From Benincasa hispida (taxonomy: Eukaryota > Streptophyta > Magnoliopsida > Cucurbitales > Cucurbitaceae), in assembly GCF_009727055.1 (NCBI RefSeq), contig NC_052352.1, positions 24,155,512 to 24,219,511 of the forward strand: DNA of 64,000 bases, read 5' to 3'. The notes under the pieces were generated by a model that was not told the DNA's origin, ran no database searches, and was given only the letters and a program-made list of their open reading frames with translations. How positions within the stretch are numbered: the stretch's first letter is position 1; every line of letters starts with the position of its first letter. The translations under genes were made by a program, and so were the position numbers. Positions 24,999 to 40,087 of the stretch are shown in pieces.

Positions 24999-26080
24999 TT
25001 GTATCTTGCAACAGAGTTGAAAGAGAAAAGGATCCTTGCTTTTCCCCGAAAATGCGTCGAACAAACAGGAAAACTCAGATATTCCTCCATCGGGAACAAC
25101 GTAAATTCATATATATATATATATATATATATATCTGTCTCTTATACACATCTAGATGGAAGAAGAGTATCTTTATAAATTTTTGTTTGAAGAAAGAGAT
25201 GAGTCTTGATGGAATAAATTTTTGTTCGCGGCAATGGTATTCTTAGAAGAATGTGAAGATGGGGGAAACCCAGATGAGAAGATTACCTGTTTTGGAGTTT
25301 TTCTTCTTCCTTGCATAGCTTTTGCCGCCATTGCTACTCCAAGTCTATTTCCCTCCATTTCTGCAAGTTTCAAATATCTCTTTTTTTTCCTTTTCTTAAC
25401 AGAAAACTTTTGTTGTCAGATTCAAATTACAATTTTGTCTAAATTATATATATTAGAGGAAGAAAAAGAACACTTTGACGTTTGTTACAAACTTCAAAAT
25501 TATAATGAAATTTGTTAGGATGTTAGATGAAAATTGTGACCTTTAATGGTGTGGAGATGGCAAGAAAGAAAATTGAAATATGAACATCTATTCTAGACCA
25601 CTGCCTCACTTATTTCAAAATCTAATAAACATTTGCTTCTTGACACACATTCATGCGGTAGAATGGTTTGTCATACTCCTATATAAAATACTCTATTTGT
25701 AGCTTGTAGATAAAGAGTAATATTTCAGTGCATCATCATGGGAGCACCTATCTTTGTGTAACTCACTCCAGCCACTCATATAGTCGGAGAAGATTCAGAA
25801 TATATATATATATATATAGCTTACACCTTTTCTTTTTACACACATTTTGAGATTTCAGAAACATCAATGGCAATATTGTTTCAAGTAACAAAACTTCCAA
25901 ATTTATAGTACAGATACAACTTATAAGATATTTTGAAGCGTCCATTCTCACTCAATGGTGCTACTGCGACATTATACGCTACAACAAGTTTACATAACAA
26001 CTGTGTTCTATATTGGCAGAGTGGTCTTGCAGCCAAATTATCTGAATCAGCTACAAAAGCGCGAGAGCCCTTCACGATGT
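24999..26080 (-). other. PLD upstream region / RDR6 3' flank
   Basis: It contains an (AT)13 microsatellite (25109-25134), the adapter-like sequence at 25135-25158 and a (TA)9 run at 25801-25818. A minus-strand stretch at 25373-25288 ends in a good donor (AAACAG|GTAATC). It could be a 5' untranslated exon of the PLD gene, since PLDalpha genes often have a leader intron. Its short open frame (MEGNRLGVAMAAKAMQ…) is not recognisable as a protein. Confidence 0.45.
25135..25158. other. Nextera (Tn5 mosaic end) mate-pair junction sequence
   Basis: Positions 25135-25153 read CTGTCTCTTATACACATCT, the complete 19-bp Tn5 mosaic end used in Nextera kits. The next five bases, AGATG, continue the inverted second copy of the mate-pair junction adapter. 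It directly abuts an (AT)13 run. A 19-24 nt exact match is not expected by chance in 64 kb, so this is most likely library sequence left in the assembly. Confidence 0.9.
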
Positions 26081-29000
26081 TCACATTCGATTGGAAAGAT
26101 AACTCGCCAAAGAGTTAATCGGCTTTGTTGGGTCAAAACTTTTTGTCCGTTGGCATTTGATCTTGATCCGTGCAAGATAATCAGCAGCAATCCAAGGAAA
26201 GCTTAACATCGGGACAGTCTCAAGAACGTCTGGTTCTCGCAGCTCCATTGATTTCTTCAACCAAGTTGGATGGTATGCCACCTGATACCAGGCCGATGCC
26301 TTTCTTTCATACAATGCATTCCGTTCATCATCAGTGAGTTGCTCAATCTCTGGACCAATATTCTCAAAAACTTGCCTGAACTCTTTCTTAAGAGTGCTAT
26401 AAGAATGCTTAAGCTTCTCCTTCAGCTCTCCTTGCTTCCTACTACTGTACTTTGGCATGGACCAAATATGTCCAGTGACGATCTCTTCTTCCCTGTTAAC
26501 TTTATATTGTCCCAGTAAACCGCTCAGCTGACCGTCATACGAGCACTTTTGATTCCATGCTTCTGCAATGAAATCTTCTGCTCCTGCAACTTCGAGATCT
26601 ACATCGTAATGGACATCCCCAGGAGTAAAATTTAGCTCGCATGATGTGATCATATCATCATCATATGCATCTCTAATTCGGCGGTACATTCTTCCCAGAA
26701 TTTTGGTGGACTTGTATGATTGAGTATCTTCTTTCCCCATAAAATCTGGATATAGTTTTGGTTTCAAATGGGGAGGCATGGTCACAATCTTCCCTGTTTT
26801 GGGAAAATCAACTGCTGTGGCAGCTAATTCAGATAACTGAATGCAGTTCTCATCCAAAGCTCCATACTCGCTGCGGTCAGCATGAACAACATGCGCATTG
26901 CATATTGTCCCCAGACTCTCGTTGATCATATTCTTCGCGAAGAACTCCATTATATCCTATAGAATGACAAGATCAAAACCATAATAACAAAATATATTGG
27001 AAGAAATTTAGCCGTGCTGGCTTAATTGTCTAGATATGTCACTCACCGCAGCAAAATTACATTCTTTCCATACAGTCGAACTAAAAAAATAATTAATAAA
27101 ATGAATACTAAATAAATAAATTTAAATATTAAAAAATATATTATTATTATTATTTTTAAAATAAAAAAAACCACCCAACAGCGTAGGCATTCAAGTTCAT
27201 GTAAAGAGGTTATGTTTAGAGTCCAGGAAGAATTAAAGTATATGAAGAACAAACCATTGGTAAAAAAGATTGAGTTGGAGGACAATACCCATCGAGTAAC
27301 TTGACGTGTAAGAGTCTTTACTTCCGCTGGAGCATACTCCATAGGTGGCCAACTTCTTTTACTAGGTGGAATGAGATTTTCATCCCAAGTAATAAAGTAG
27401 AGATCCCCATCCAAATCACTTCCAGAAGCTTCATTTGTATGGGGTCGTTCACCATTTTGAGGAAACACGAGGCAATCGTACATATGATGCAACTCGGGAG
27501 CATCAACTGCTTCAAGAATTCTCACATCACCCGGATGAAGGCACGGATTTTTGGCTATGACTACAGTCCCTCTTACCACAGTAAGATTGTTCTTTATCTC
27601 AGCAAAGAGAGACCCATGCTTGGAGAAACACTGCGCAAGCAATGGAGTGGATACTTGGATGAAGCATTGGCCTTCTTGTAACACACCACTCTCGTCGAAA
27701 CACCCCATACACCACCTCCCCTCAGTAACAAAGATCCTAGCTTTTTCCCTAAGGCCCCAGAGCTGCGCTGCTCTTATACACATTAGCATGCCCCTTAGAT
27801 GAGGTTCGGTTCGAGGTTCAAAACCAGCACTCAACATAATTGCTGCTGCATTTCCTTGTTCGGCACAGGATGCAGTGAGAACATCAAACGCGACATCTGT
27901 ATCAGTGATCATTCTGTCCAGCTTCGAAACCATGGTCTCCTGCATACTCCAGAAAATTTCATCGGGAACACTTAGTGTAGAAAGTAGGGTTATAATCTGC
28001 CTATTAAGAAAACCTGGCTGAAATCTAGTCCATGAACAGATCTCCAAGATTCTATGATCCGATTGAAATTTATTCATGCTTGGCCTTAAAGCAAGTCTGA
28101 TCCCATCACCCTTGGATGGCCAAGTGGCAACAACACCTTTGCAACCTGCATATCTAATTTGGTAAGCGCAGGGTGGGGTCCCATCCAGTTTTAATTTGTC
28201 TGCAACTTCCTGCGCAAGATCGGGAGTAATGGTACCTATCCCATCAGAGAAAACATATCCGTTCCTCTCGACATCAGGAAGATCGTGATTGACCATGTTT
28301 CTTGGAACTTCAATTGTTGCATAAGTAGATGAAAAGCACTGACCAATTCTAGCAGCACACTTTGCAACATTTTTATGGGTAAATCTCCCCATCCAACGTA
28401 AAATACTATCAACTGTTACATTTTTGCATTCAGAAAAAAACCAAGCTGATTGGTCCCTCAGTTGGTTGGATGAGTATGCCAAAAAGGAGTATTTTCTACC
28501 ACACAAGTAAAACCCATGTTTCAGAATATGTTTCATCCTTCCAAATATTTTAGTCTTCTGGGGAAAGGAGCTTGAAGTAATTTCCTTTACTATAGGGGCA
28601 ACATAATAGGTATAAACATGCGAATTGATTTTCTTCATGCCTTCATCCATGAAGGTCACCCTGAGGAACCTATCAGCAACATCCTTGAATCTTCTCAAAA
28701 CCCTATTGGAGAGTTCGACTTCAGGTGGAAAGCAATACGCTTTTGATGGAGTTATTACTAATCTCCTGATTTCAATGATATCTACCTGCCCTTTAGATCT
28801 TTTCCAAAGTCTTGGGTTTTTCAACAACCATTCTTGTACAAGGTTTAGCCTCTTACAGGCATCCGGTACAGGACGTCTATAAGCATAAATATGAGTTAAC
28901 GCAGCCAAATTAACTTCATTTGGCTGGTTTCTTAGCAAATCAAAGAATCTATCAGACATTTGGTGCTGGTTGATTATCCCTTTGTGCATTACGGCATTTA

Positions 29001-30003
29001 TTAAAAATAATATCTCAAAGGACATGTCTTCTTTATAATGGATGCAAAAGAAGTGATCAGTCATTTGCACTCCATAATCTGGTTCATTCAGGATCTTGGG
29101 AGGGCGGTTGAGGGAGGCCTGGTGCACTCTTTGTTCTTTTAAATAATTCATGGCATTATTCAGCTTGATACCATAGCGGGGTGGGACTGAAACTCTGTAA
29201 GTATTACAACGACCAATAGCTCCACTAGTCGTGAAATCAGTTGTCCGGATCCATGGATCGTCATCATCCAACAAATCATACGGAACTGATTTGGCAATAT
29301 CGTCATCTGCAGTTCTATACCAAATGCAGGGTGAAGAAGTAAGTTGCAAGAGAATAACATAACATGACATATCCGTATATCTTTTGATCTGATTAATGTC
29401 CCTCACCAAGAACTCCACTTTGTAATCACACTTCAACACTGTATGCTTGTTGTTATCTTTAAAAGAGAATGCAGTATCCTTCGTGAAACAAAATTTACAG
29501 GTTCCATCAAAGGGATCCACTAGAAAATTCATTCCACTGGAAGGCCCTCTCCAAGCAACCGAAAATCCATCATGACAAGTTAAGTTCCCTATATCAACTT
29601 GCACATCAGATAACTTAAAGGGAACCTTAGTCCTCCGCCTCTGATTTATATGGTAAGGACTCTCAGGCCCCAAACTCACCTTCAACAATTTATCGTTCAA
29701 AAATAGCTCACTACGACCTGCAGCATGTAGAGCCCCAGCAGCAGAGTCAGGTGAGGCAAAATGCACAAATGCATGAGGCACCACCTTCTTGTAATCATCA
29801 GATTTTAAAACATCAGCGACATTACTGATATCAAAATCTGGGTACGATTCTGGAGGAGTCCAAGAAGTTTTCAATCTACATCTGTCCACAAGCCCAATCT
29901 CGGATTCGAGATAACTCATAAGATCTCTTGCTTTAACATCACTGTCAAATCCACCAATGCTTACTTGAGTTACCACTATCTTTTCACTTTCTTCCGATCC
30001 CAT
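26081..30003 (-). CDS. RDR6: RNA-dependent RNA polymerase 6
   Basis: It converts cleaved or aberrant single-stranded RNA to dsRNA with SGS3, feeding DCL4/DCL2 to make trans-acting and secondary siRNAs; it is also part of transgene silencing and antiviral RNA silencing. Two coding exons: 30003-27289 (905 codons) and 26956-26081 (291 codons plus TGA), separated by a 332-bp GT-AG intron in phase 0, giving 1196 residues, the length I recall for Arabidopsis RDR6. The start MGSEESEKIVVTQVSIGGF matches RDR6 and not RDR1 or RDR2. The N-terminal RNA-binding part (about 1-130) contains CRLKTSWTPPESYP and AFVHFASPDSA. The polymerase signature DLDGD is at residues 863-867 in ASGSDLDGDLYF. The region after the intron (NAHVVHADRSEYGALDE) is also strongly RDR6-like. 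No breaks are seen. The gene lies 1.1 kb upstream, on the same strand, of the PLD gene and is divergent from UAP56. Confidence 0.97.
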
Positions 30004-31140
30004 TTATTTCTCTGATTGAGAAAAACAGAATGCAATTTCAATTTCTCGTTATACTTGACAATTAGTTGGGAGGTTTTCTTTTATAAACAAAATCTTAAGA
30101 TGATGAGCACAGTATACATAAAACAATTCTAAAGTAAGCAAACCCACATAATAGATTATCAGTTCCAATGAATCGAAAAAATAAGACCATTCCATCAATC
30201 CAGGAAATCGAGGGTTGAAGAATTCACCCTCAAGTTGTTAGTAATAAATGCCCAATAACTGATTTCTCGTATTCTTTTGAACTTATCTGATTCTTGTAAA
30301 GTCATATATATATATGGGTCCAGTGGACATGTAGGCTAAAATAGGGTCAAACGTCAATTTTTATCTACCAACTCTTAAAAGCAAGAGAATAGCTTCCATG
30401 CAGAAAACATAAATAGTTTTTCTGGAAGTGGTTCTGAATTTTGACCACGACAATGCTTGATGAGTTTTCCAAAATAATTTTATATACACTGTTTTTTTAT
30501 TTCATCTATAAATCTAGAAGTTTCCTGAGAAAAACTATTTCCCATAGAACATATGAACTGGTACGCTAGGGATCAATTCAGATGCACGACAGCAACATGT
30601 TCATGTATGAGGAAATTTATAAGTTTTCATAGTCTCATGCTCTATCAAAATAAACCTTCAATGGCCCTGAATGATCATAAAACATTTCAGGAATTCTCCC
30701 CCCACCACCACACACACAAAAAAAAGGGTTCCCTCTAGTCACATGATCTCATAGTCCACTCTTCCAGTTCCAAGGTACCAGAAATTCCACCAAAAATGAA
30801 TGTGTCAGTATATATGTGTGACACTTATAATACTACAAGTGGGCAAGAATTAACCAACATTATAACAAAAAGAAACCAACTTCATATATAAGAAAAGTTG
30901 AACTGCACTAAAAGAATATTATGGTAAAGCATTGCTACCTGTGATCACCTCTCACAAGCTAATAGGGGCAGGAAGGACTGTGATCTTTGTTTGCACGGTA
31001 GGGAAACTCCTTAGTTTGTAAAAGCTTTGTCATGGATCCTTTTCAGAATGAGTGAAATTCAAATTGAATTGTTTATTGGGAACATGTTAGCACAAAAAAT
31101 GATGGTCGAGTCCACTGCACTACATTTAACAAGATTGAAT

Positions 31141-31252
31141 TTAACACTAAAAATACATTCCACTCCTATGACAGCCTGCTTAAACATATCATAATTTTAA
31201 CACTAAAAATACATTCCACTCCTATGACAGCCTGCTTAAACATATCATAATT
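31141..31252. repeat. Perfect 2 x 56-bp tandem duplication
   Basis: Units at 31141-31196 and 31197-31252, both beginning TTAACACTAAAAATACATTC, are identical by eye. Confidence 0.9.
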
Positions 31253-32018
31253 CTACAACATATGATAACTCTTTTTTTTTTTTTTTTTTTGCATCTGTGA
31301 GTGTCTAAGCTAGCTTACATGCACTTCAACTAATCTCACGGGATAACCCGCCTAACTAATCTCACAGGACAACCAGCCTAATTATAACTCTCTCAGTATT
31401 CATCTCTAAGAGTTGGCTATAAGGAAGGAGAAAGAGGTTTGCTGAGACTAAAAGTACACCGTCAAAAAGGTATCTTAACAAGAATTAAACACGTATTTAC
31501 AATTTTCAAGAAATTAACTGCCAAAAAGTACAACATTCTCCTATTGGAAGATAGTGACACTAACTATAAAGCATAGATACGAATATGGATACAATAGGAT
31601 ATGGAAATACGTCAACATCATTTTTTATATATTTTTTATATATATAAACTTAACATAAAGATACTAATGTAATCCACCAAAGCATAGAAGACCAAATTAA
31701 TAACATAAAGGTGCTTGATTTAATCCACCAAATACATATTACATTCATCCAACAAAACATTCATAATTCAACAAATCAAAACAAAGTAACTAGAAAAAAT
31801 TAAAATTAAAGGAGGAGCTTGAGTTTATGAAGGGATTTGATGATTGACCTTGGCTTGAGGATGAAAATGCCATATTATCTAACTACTTACTTGATAATTT
31901 AAGTTAAAATTGAAGGAGGTTTCAAAAGAGAGTGAAAAAAAGAATCGGAGAGCTTCGAAACTGACCAGCGGGGGGGAACGGTGTAGGGCGTCGCTTAGTC
32001 GAAGAATATGAAGAAGAT

Positions 32019-32034
32019 GGGGGGGGGGGGGGGG
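32019..32034 (+). repeat. G16 homopolymer
   Basis: Sixteen consecutive G residues, with a G7 run about 50 bp to the left. On the minus strand the flank could encode a Ser/Pro-rich stretch, but nothing recognisable. Confidence 0.95.
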
Positions 32035-33804
32035 ACTCGGGCGTTGAAGACGAAGACCGAAGAGGACTGGATCGAGAGGAAATCTGATGGGAGATTGTCA
32101 GAAACAAACTTATTTCTAAACATTCCTAGCCCACCAAACAACCCATCATAGGATAAACATCAAACGGTTTCACCCATCCTTTCCACCACACTTTATTGGC
32201 ATTCAAACAAAGTTTCAGACAATATAAAAAAAACTCCAGTTTCTTAAAGAGAAAATGAAGAGGCATTGTGAATCAACTGAAAGAACTAACCTTAAAAGGC
32301 AATAACCTGCGAAATGGGTTCCTCTAGTTGGGATTGGCAAGAATCAAGAAGGCTTGCAGATTGCAGAAGAGTGGGAGCATTAAGATTGTAAATATATAAG
32401 CTGAGGAGTACAGTTGGGTAGCTTCTGGAGTAAGGTTTAGGAGTGAAGTAATTTGTGGTGGAATATTGACTGAGAGTGAAGCTGGAATCGAGTCTTTCAT
32501 AATTCTTTTCTTCGTATTGGTCTTCGTATCTACGCTATTGTCTCTATTCTTCGTATTGGTTTTGTTTGTTTCTTCTTTGTGCTTTTTGGTTTGGTTATTG
32601 TCTCTGTACCTGTTTTTTTTTTTTTTTTGAGTTGTTCTACTTTCGATTAAACGTAAAATTGTACAAGATACTTCTTTTTTCGAATCAGCTAACATATTTG
32701 AATATACCTATGTGAATTTGTTTTGTTTAATATATATATAGTATGTTTTTTAGGCAAAGATTATCCTAAAATTAGGATAATTAGTTCTTTAATATTTTAC
32801 ATTCATCGTTTTTTTATTCTATAGTAACTGACTCCTTGTTTTAAACGGCCTCACAATAGTTGTTTTAAATGGCAAAACGACTTAAAATATATTCAAATAT
32901 AACGGAATGACACTTTCTATCACTATGAAGATAGACGGTAACATTTTGTTATATTTATAAATAAATTATCTAGTGTAATTAAATGTTTGTATAAACTCCA
33001 AATTTTATTAGAATGAATGAGTTTATTGGATATGTTTTGCACTTTTTTTCTTCGAACTAGTTGGTGAATTAGTCAAATTTAATAGATAAGATAGGGCTAT
33101 GTTTCAAAATCAATTGACTTTAAAATATATTGTTCATCTTTCTTATAAACATAGTGAGTTTCTTTATTTTTCCAACTTGGGATCATCAACAAAAATGATG
33201 GTAAAAAATGCGATATTTGTTTTAGTTTGTAATCCAATTTGATGAAATTGGAAGTTTTGGTTCAAAAGGGATATAATCTTACTTTTCACGAGTCAAAGTT
33301 ACTATGTTCTCCTTTGTTTTCTTAACCATCAAAAATTTAATGACGTAAACAATTTTCATGATATATTTTGAGAAAAAGTACATGGTAGTGACAAATTTTG
33401 TATTATATATTGTTCGACGAGATTTTCATAGAAATTTGATTTGTTGAATTTGAATTTGTATTAATTTCAATATGGCGAGTAAAATCTCTAATATTTGACC
33501 ATTTGATACTCCACCTCGAAAGGCAATATTTGATCATTGAGATTGTTGATCTTATTGGATGATTGGCTTTTGGCTTGTTAATCGGGTTCGATTGACCCCT
33601 AGCTTGTTAATCGGGTTGGATAGGTCTTCGACTTTTTGGGTTTGAAAGTTTCCCAATCTTCAAAGATTCATGAGAGTTATATTATTAAGGGCTACTTCAA
33701 TCTATTGGTTCTAAGATCTTCAAATTTTTAATGTTCAAATACTCGAGGCTTTATGAGAATCATATTACAAGCTTCAATTTTTGGAATTTTAAATGTCAAC
33801 GTCT

Positions 33805-33910
33805 GGAGTTATATTTTTTGTAGATTATCAGAGCTTGACAGGAGTTATATTTTTTGTAGATCATCAGAGCTTGACAGGAGTTATATTTTGCAGGTCTTCA
33901 AATCTTGATA
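33805..33910 (+). repeat. 36-bp tandem repeat, three units
   Basis: Units at 33805-33840 and 33841-33876 differ by one base. A third, diverged and shortened unit runs to about 33910. Each starts GGAGTTATATTTT. Confidence 0.85.
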
Positions 33911-35007
33911 TAAGTTATATTGATAAGATATTTGGAACTTTAAAGCTTTACGAACTCGATAGTTTTGGTTTTGAAAACTTTAGAGATCGAGAGCTTCGAT
34001 TTTCACTTCAAAGCTTGAGAGCTTTAGTTCTTCAGTCTTCAATTCTTTCGAACTTCATCTTGGGTTTAGTGCCTCGGTGCTTTTGCATTGAGAACTTGAT
34101 GCCTCTATGTATAGAGGTTTTCTATTGACCTTTTATGGGTTTGGGCCCAAACTTTTTATTTGGCCCAACTTTCACAACGACCTTTTTAATTATGTTGGAT
34201 TTTGGATCCAATGGACTTCAATTATTCGACTCGATTCAATCTATAATTTCCACAATAGACTTGGCTGCGAGGACGTGACAACATGTGATTAGTTGAAATT
34301 TATAGTTCAACATATACAATTCGACACATAAACCAATGCGTCGAAATTTGTCATTCGTCGTAATACGATTTTTTTAACTTCATAGTTCAATAATATTTAT
34401 CTGGAACAAATTTTAAAGTTCACCAGTAAGAACAATACTTTTCAAATAACATGAGTGTGTTTGAAGTCTGTCCAAGGTTCATCGATATCTTGTATAACTT
34501 AATTTTTCTAACCTATGTTTTAATTAGATAGATATATTTGTTTTTCTCAACCACTTTCAATGTCTTATGATACCTCATAGGATCAAATACATGGGCATAG
34601 TTCATGGTTATGAACAATCATGTCCCACAACATTTTGTTCATTCACACATGATAGTAGCGATTCAACATTTTTATAAAAAAATATTTAAACTATTTTCAT
34701 CTTTAATAAAAAAAAAAATGTATACAAGTGGTATACAACTACGGACTCTAATTTTAATGACATGTCATATTTGTCAATCGCATCAACATCGTTGCTTACA
34801 AAATCATACAAAATGCCCATATTGCCTAGTTCGAAGCATTCTTTATTAATTATTTGAACCACACAAAAATATACAACACTTCAAATTTTTATATTTAAAA
34901 ACAATAATACGTCAAAACAAGATTATTTCAATTAATATAAACTAAAAACTCTCACCAAAGATATTAGAGATTCAAATTTCATATATTGTGGAAAATCCAA
35001 CCACCAT

Positions 35008-35190
35008 CCTCTAATTAGTAATTAAAAAATATATATATCACCTAAAAAAACGGAAAACAAAGATAATATATATATATATATATAATGAAATGAAAATATG
35101 ATAACCTCTAATTAGTAATTTAAAAAAATATCACCTAAAAAAACGAAAAACAAAGATAGTATATATAATGAAATGAAAATATGATAATAG
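35008..35190. repeat. Two-unit tandem duplication of about 90 bp
   Basis: Units at 35008-35104 and 35105-35190 both start CCTCTAATTAGTAATT and end with GAAATGAAAATATGATAA. They differ mainly in the length of internal (TA)n runs. Confidence 0.85.
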
Positions 35191-35379
35191 TTCAGTGGGG
35201 ACTATCACATTTATCTAATAAATAATTAATTTTTGCCCACTAGCTGTCATATTAAAAGGCGAAGTTATCGTTAAAGACATGGTAAATAGAGGTAGGCGGC
35301 AAGGGTACTTTGGGTAATTCATATAAGTATTCCGCCCTTATAATGGGGCTTTTTATTTTTCGGAACCCTAATAATCCCC

Positions 35380-35411
35380 TTCCGCTCTTCCGCTCTTCCG
35401 CTCTTCCGCTC
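35380..35411 (+). repeat. (TTCCGCTC)4 octamer repeat at the UAP56 5' end
   Basis: Four perfect octamers, about 250 bp upstream of the start codon and upstream of the leader intron. Pyrimidine-rich tracts of this kind are common near plant transcription starts, so it may be in the promoter or first untranslated exon. Confidence 0.8.
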
Positions 35412-35665
35412 TACGATCTTTCGAAAGCCAGGTCTTAACAATTTCTCTCCGGCTAACTTAGTTTTCCTTTGCAGACTTTTTGTAATCGCTTCCCTAACTC
35501 TGAAGTTCAGTTCTTAGCAGGCTAGCAGGTAATCTCAATCACTCTGTTAGAACCCATAATTTCTTTTTCCTTTCTGTTCTAAACCCTAGTTTTGATACTG
35601 GGTCGGATTTACTTTCTGTGAACTCGAAATTCAATTTGTTTTCTGGGTTTTATGTGTAGGAAGAA

Positions 35666-40087
<4,422 letters not shown>

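Larger units (their letters stand above)
30004..32700 (-). other. RDR6 upstream region with a possible 5' leader intron
   Basis: On the minus strand a strong acceptor (TTTTTCTCAATCAG) lies at 30012, eight bases before the ATG, and a plausible donor (CGCAG|GTTATT) at 32307. This would make a 2.3-kb leader intron with its first exon at 32308 and above. Within it are a 56-bp tandem duplication (31141-31252), T19 (31272-31290) and G16 (32019-32034). A minus-strand frame at 32695-32324 is low-complexity and not convincing as a gene. Confidence 0.35.
32701..35440. other. Intergenic between RDR6 and UAP56, no gene seen
   Basis: AT-rich spacer with several local tandem duplications listed separately. 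The short open frames at 33793-34292 and 34604-34849 have no recognisable similarity and partly consist of the 36-bp repeat. Confidence 0.55.

Noticed and set aside
26957..27288. 81 extra codons at the end of the first RDR6 exon frame
   Set aside because: The frame reads through a GT-AG intron; RDR6 homology resumes exactly at 26956.
26270..27802. Plus-strand frames of 80-126 codons
   Set aside because: They are shadows of RDR6 exons on the opposite strand.
26081..30003. RDR1 or RDR2 identity
   Set aside because: The N-terminus, the 1196-residue length and the post-intron segment fit RDR6, not RDR1 (about 1110 residues) or RDR2.
32324..32695. 123-codon minus-strand frame upstream of RDR6
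   Set aside because: Lys/Asn/Thr low-complexity product; better explained as an untranslated leader exon.
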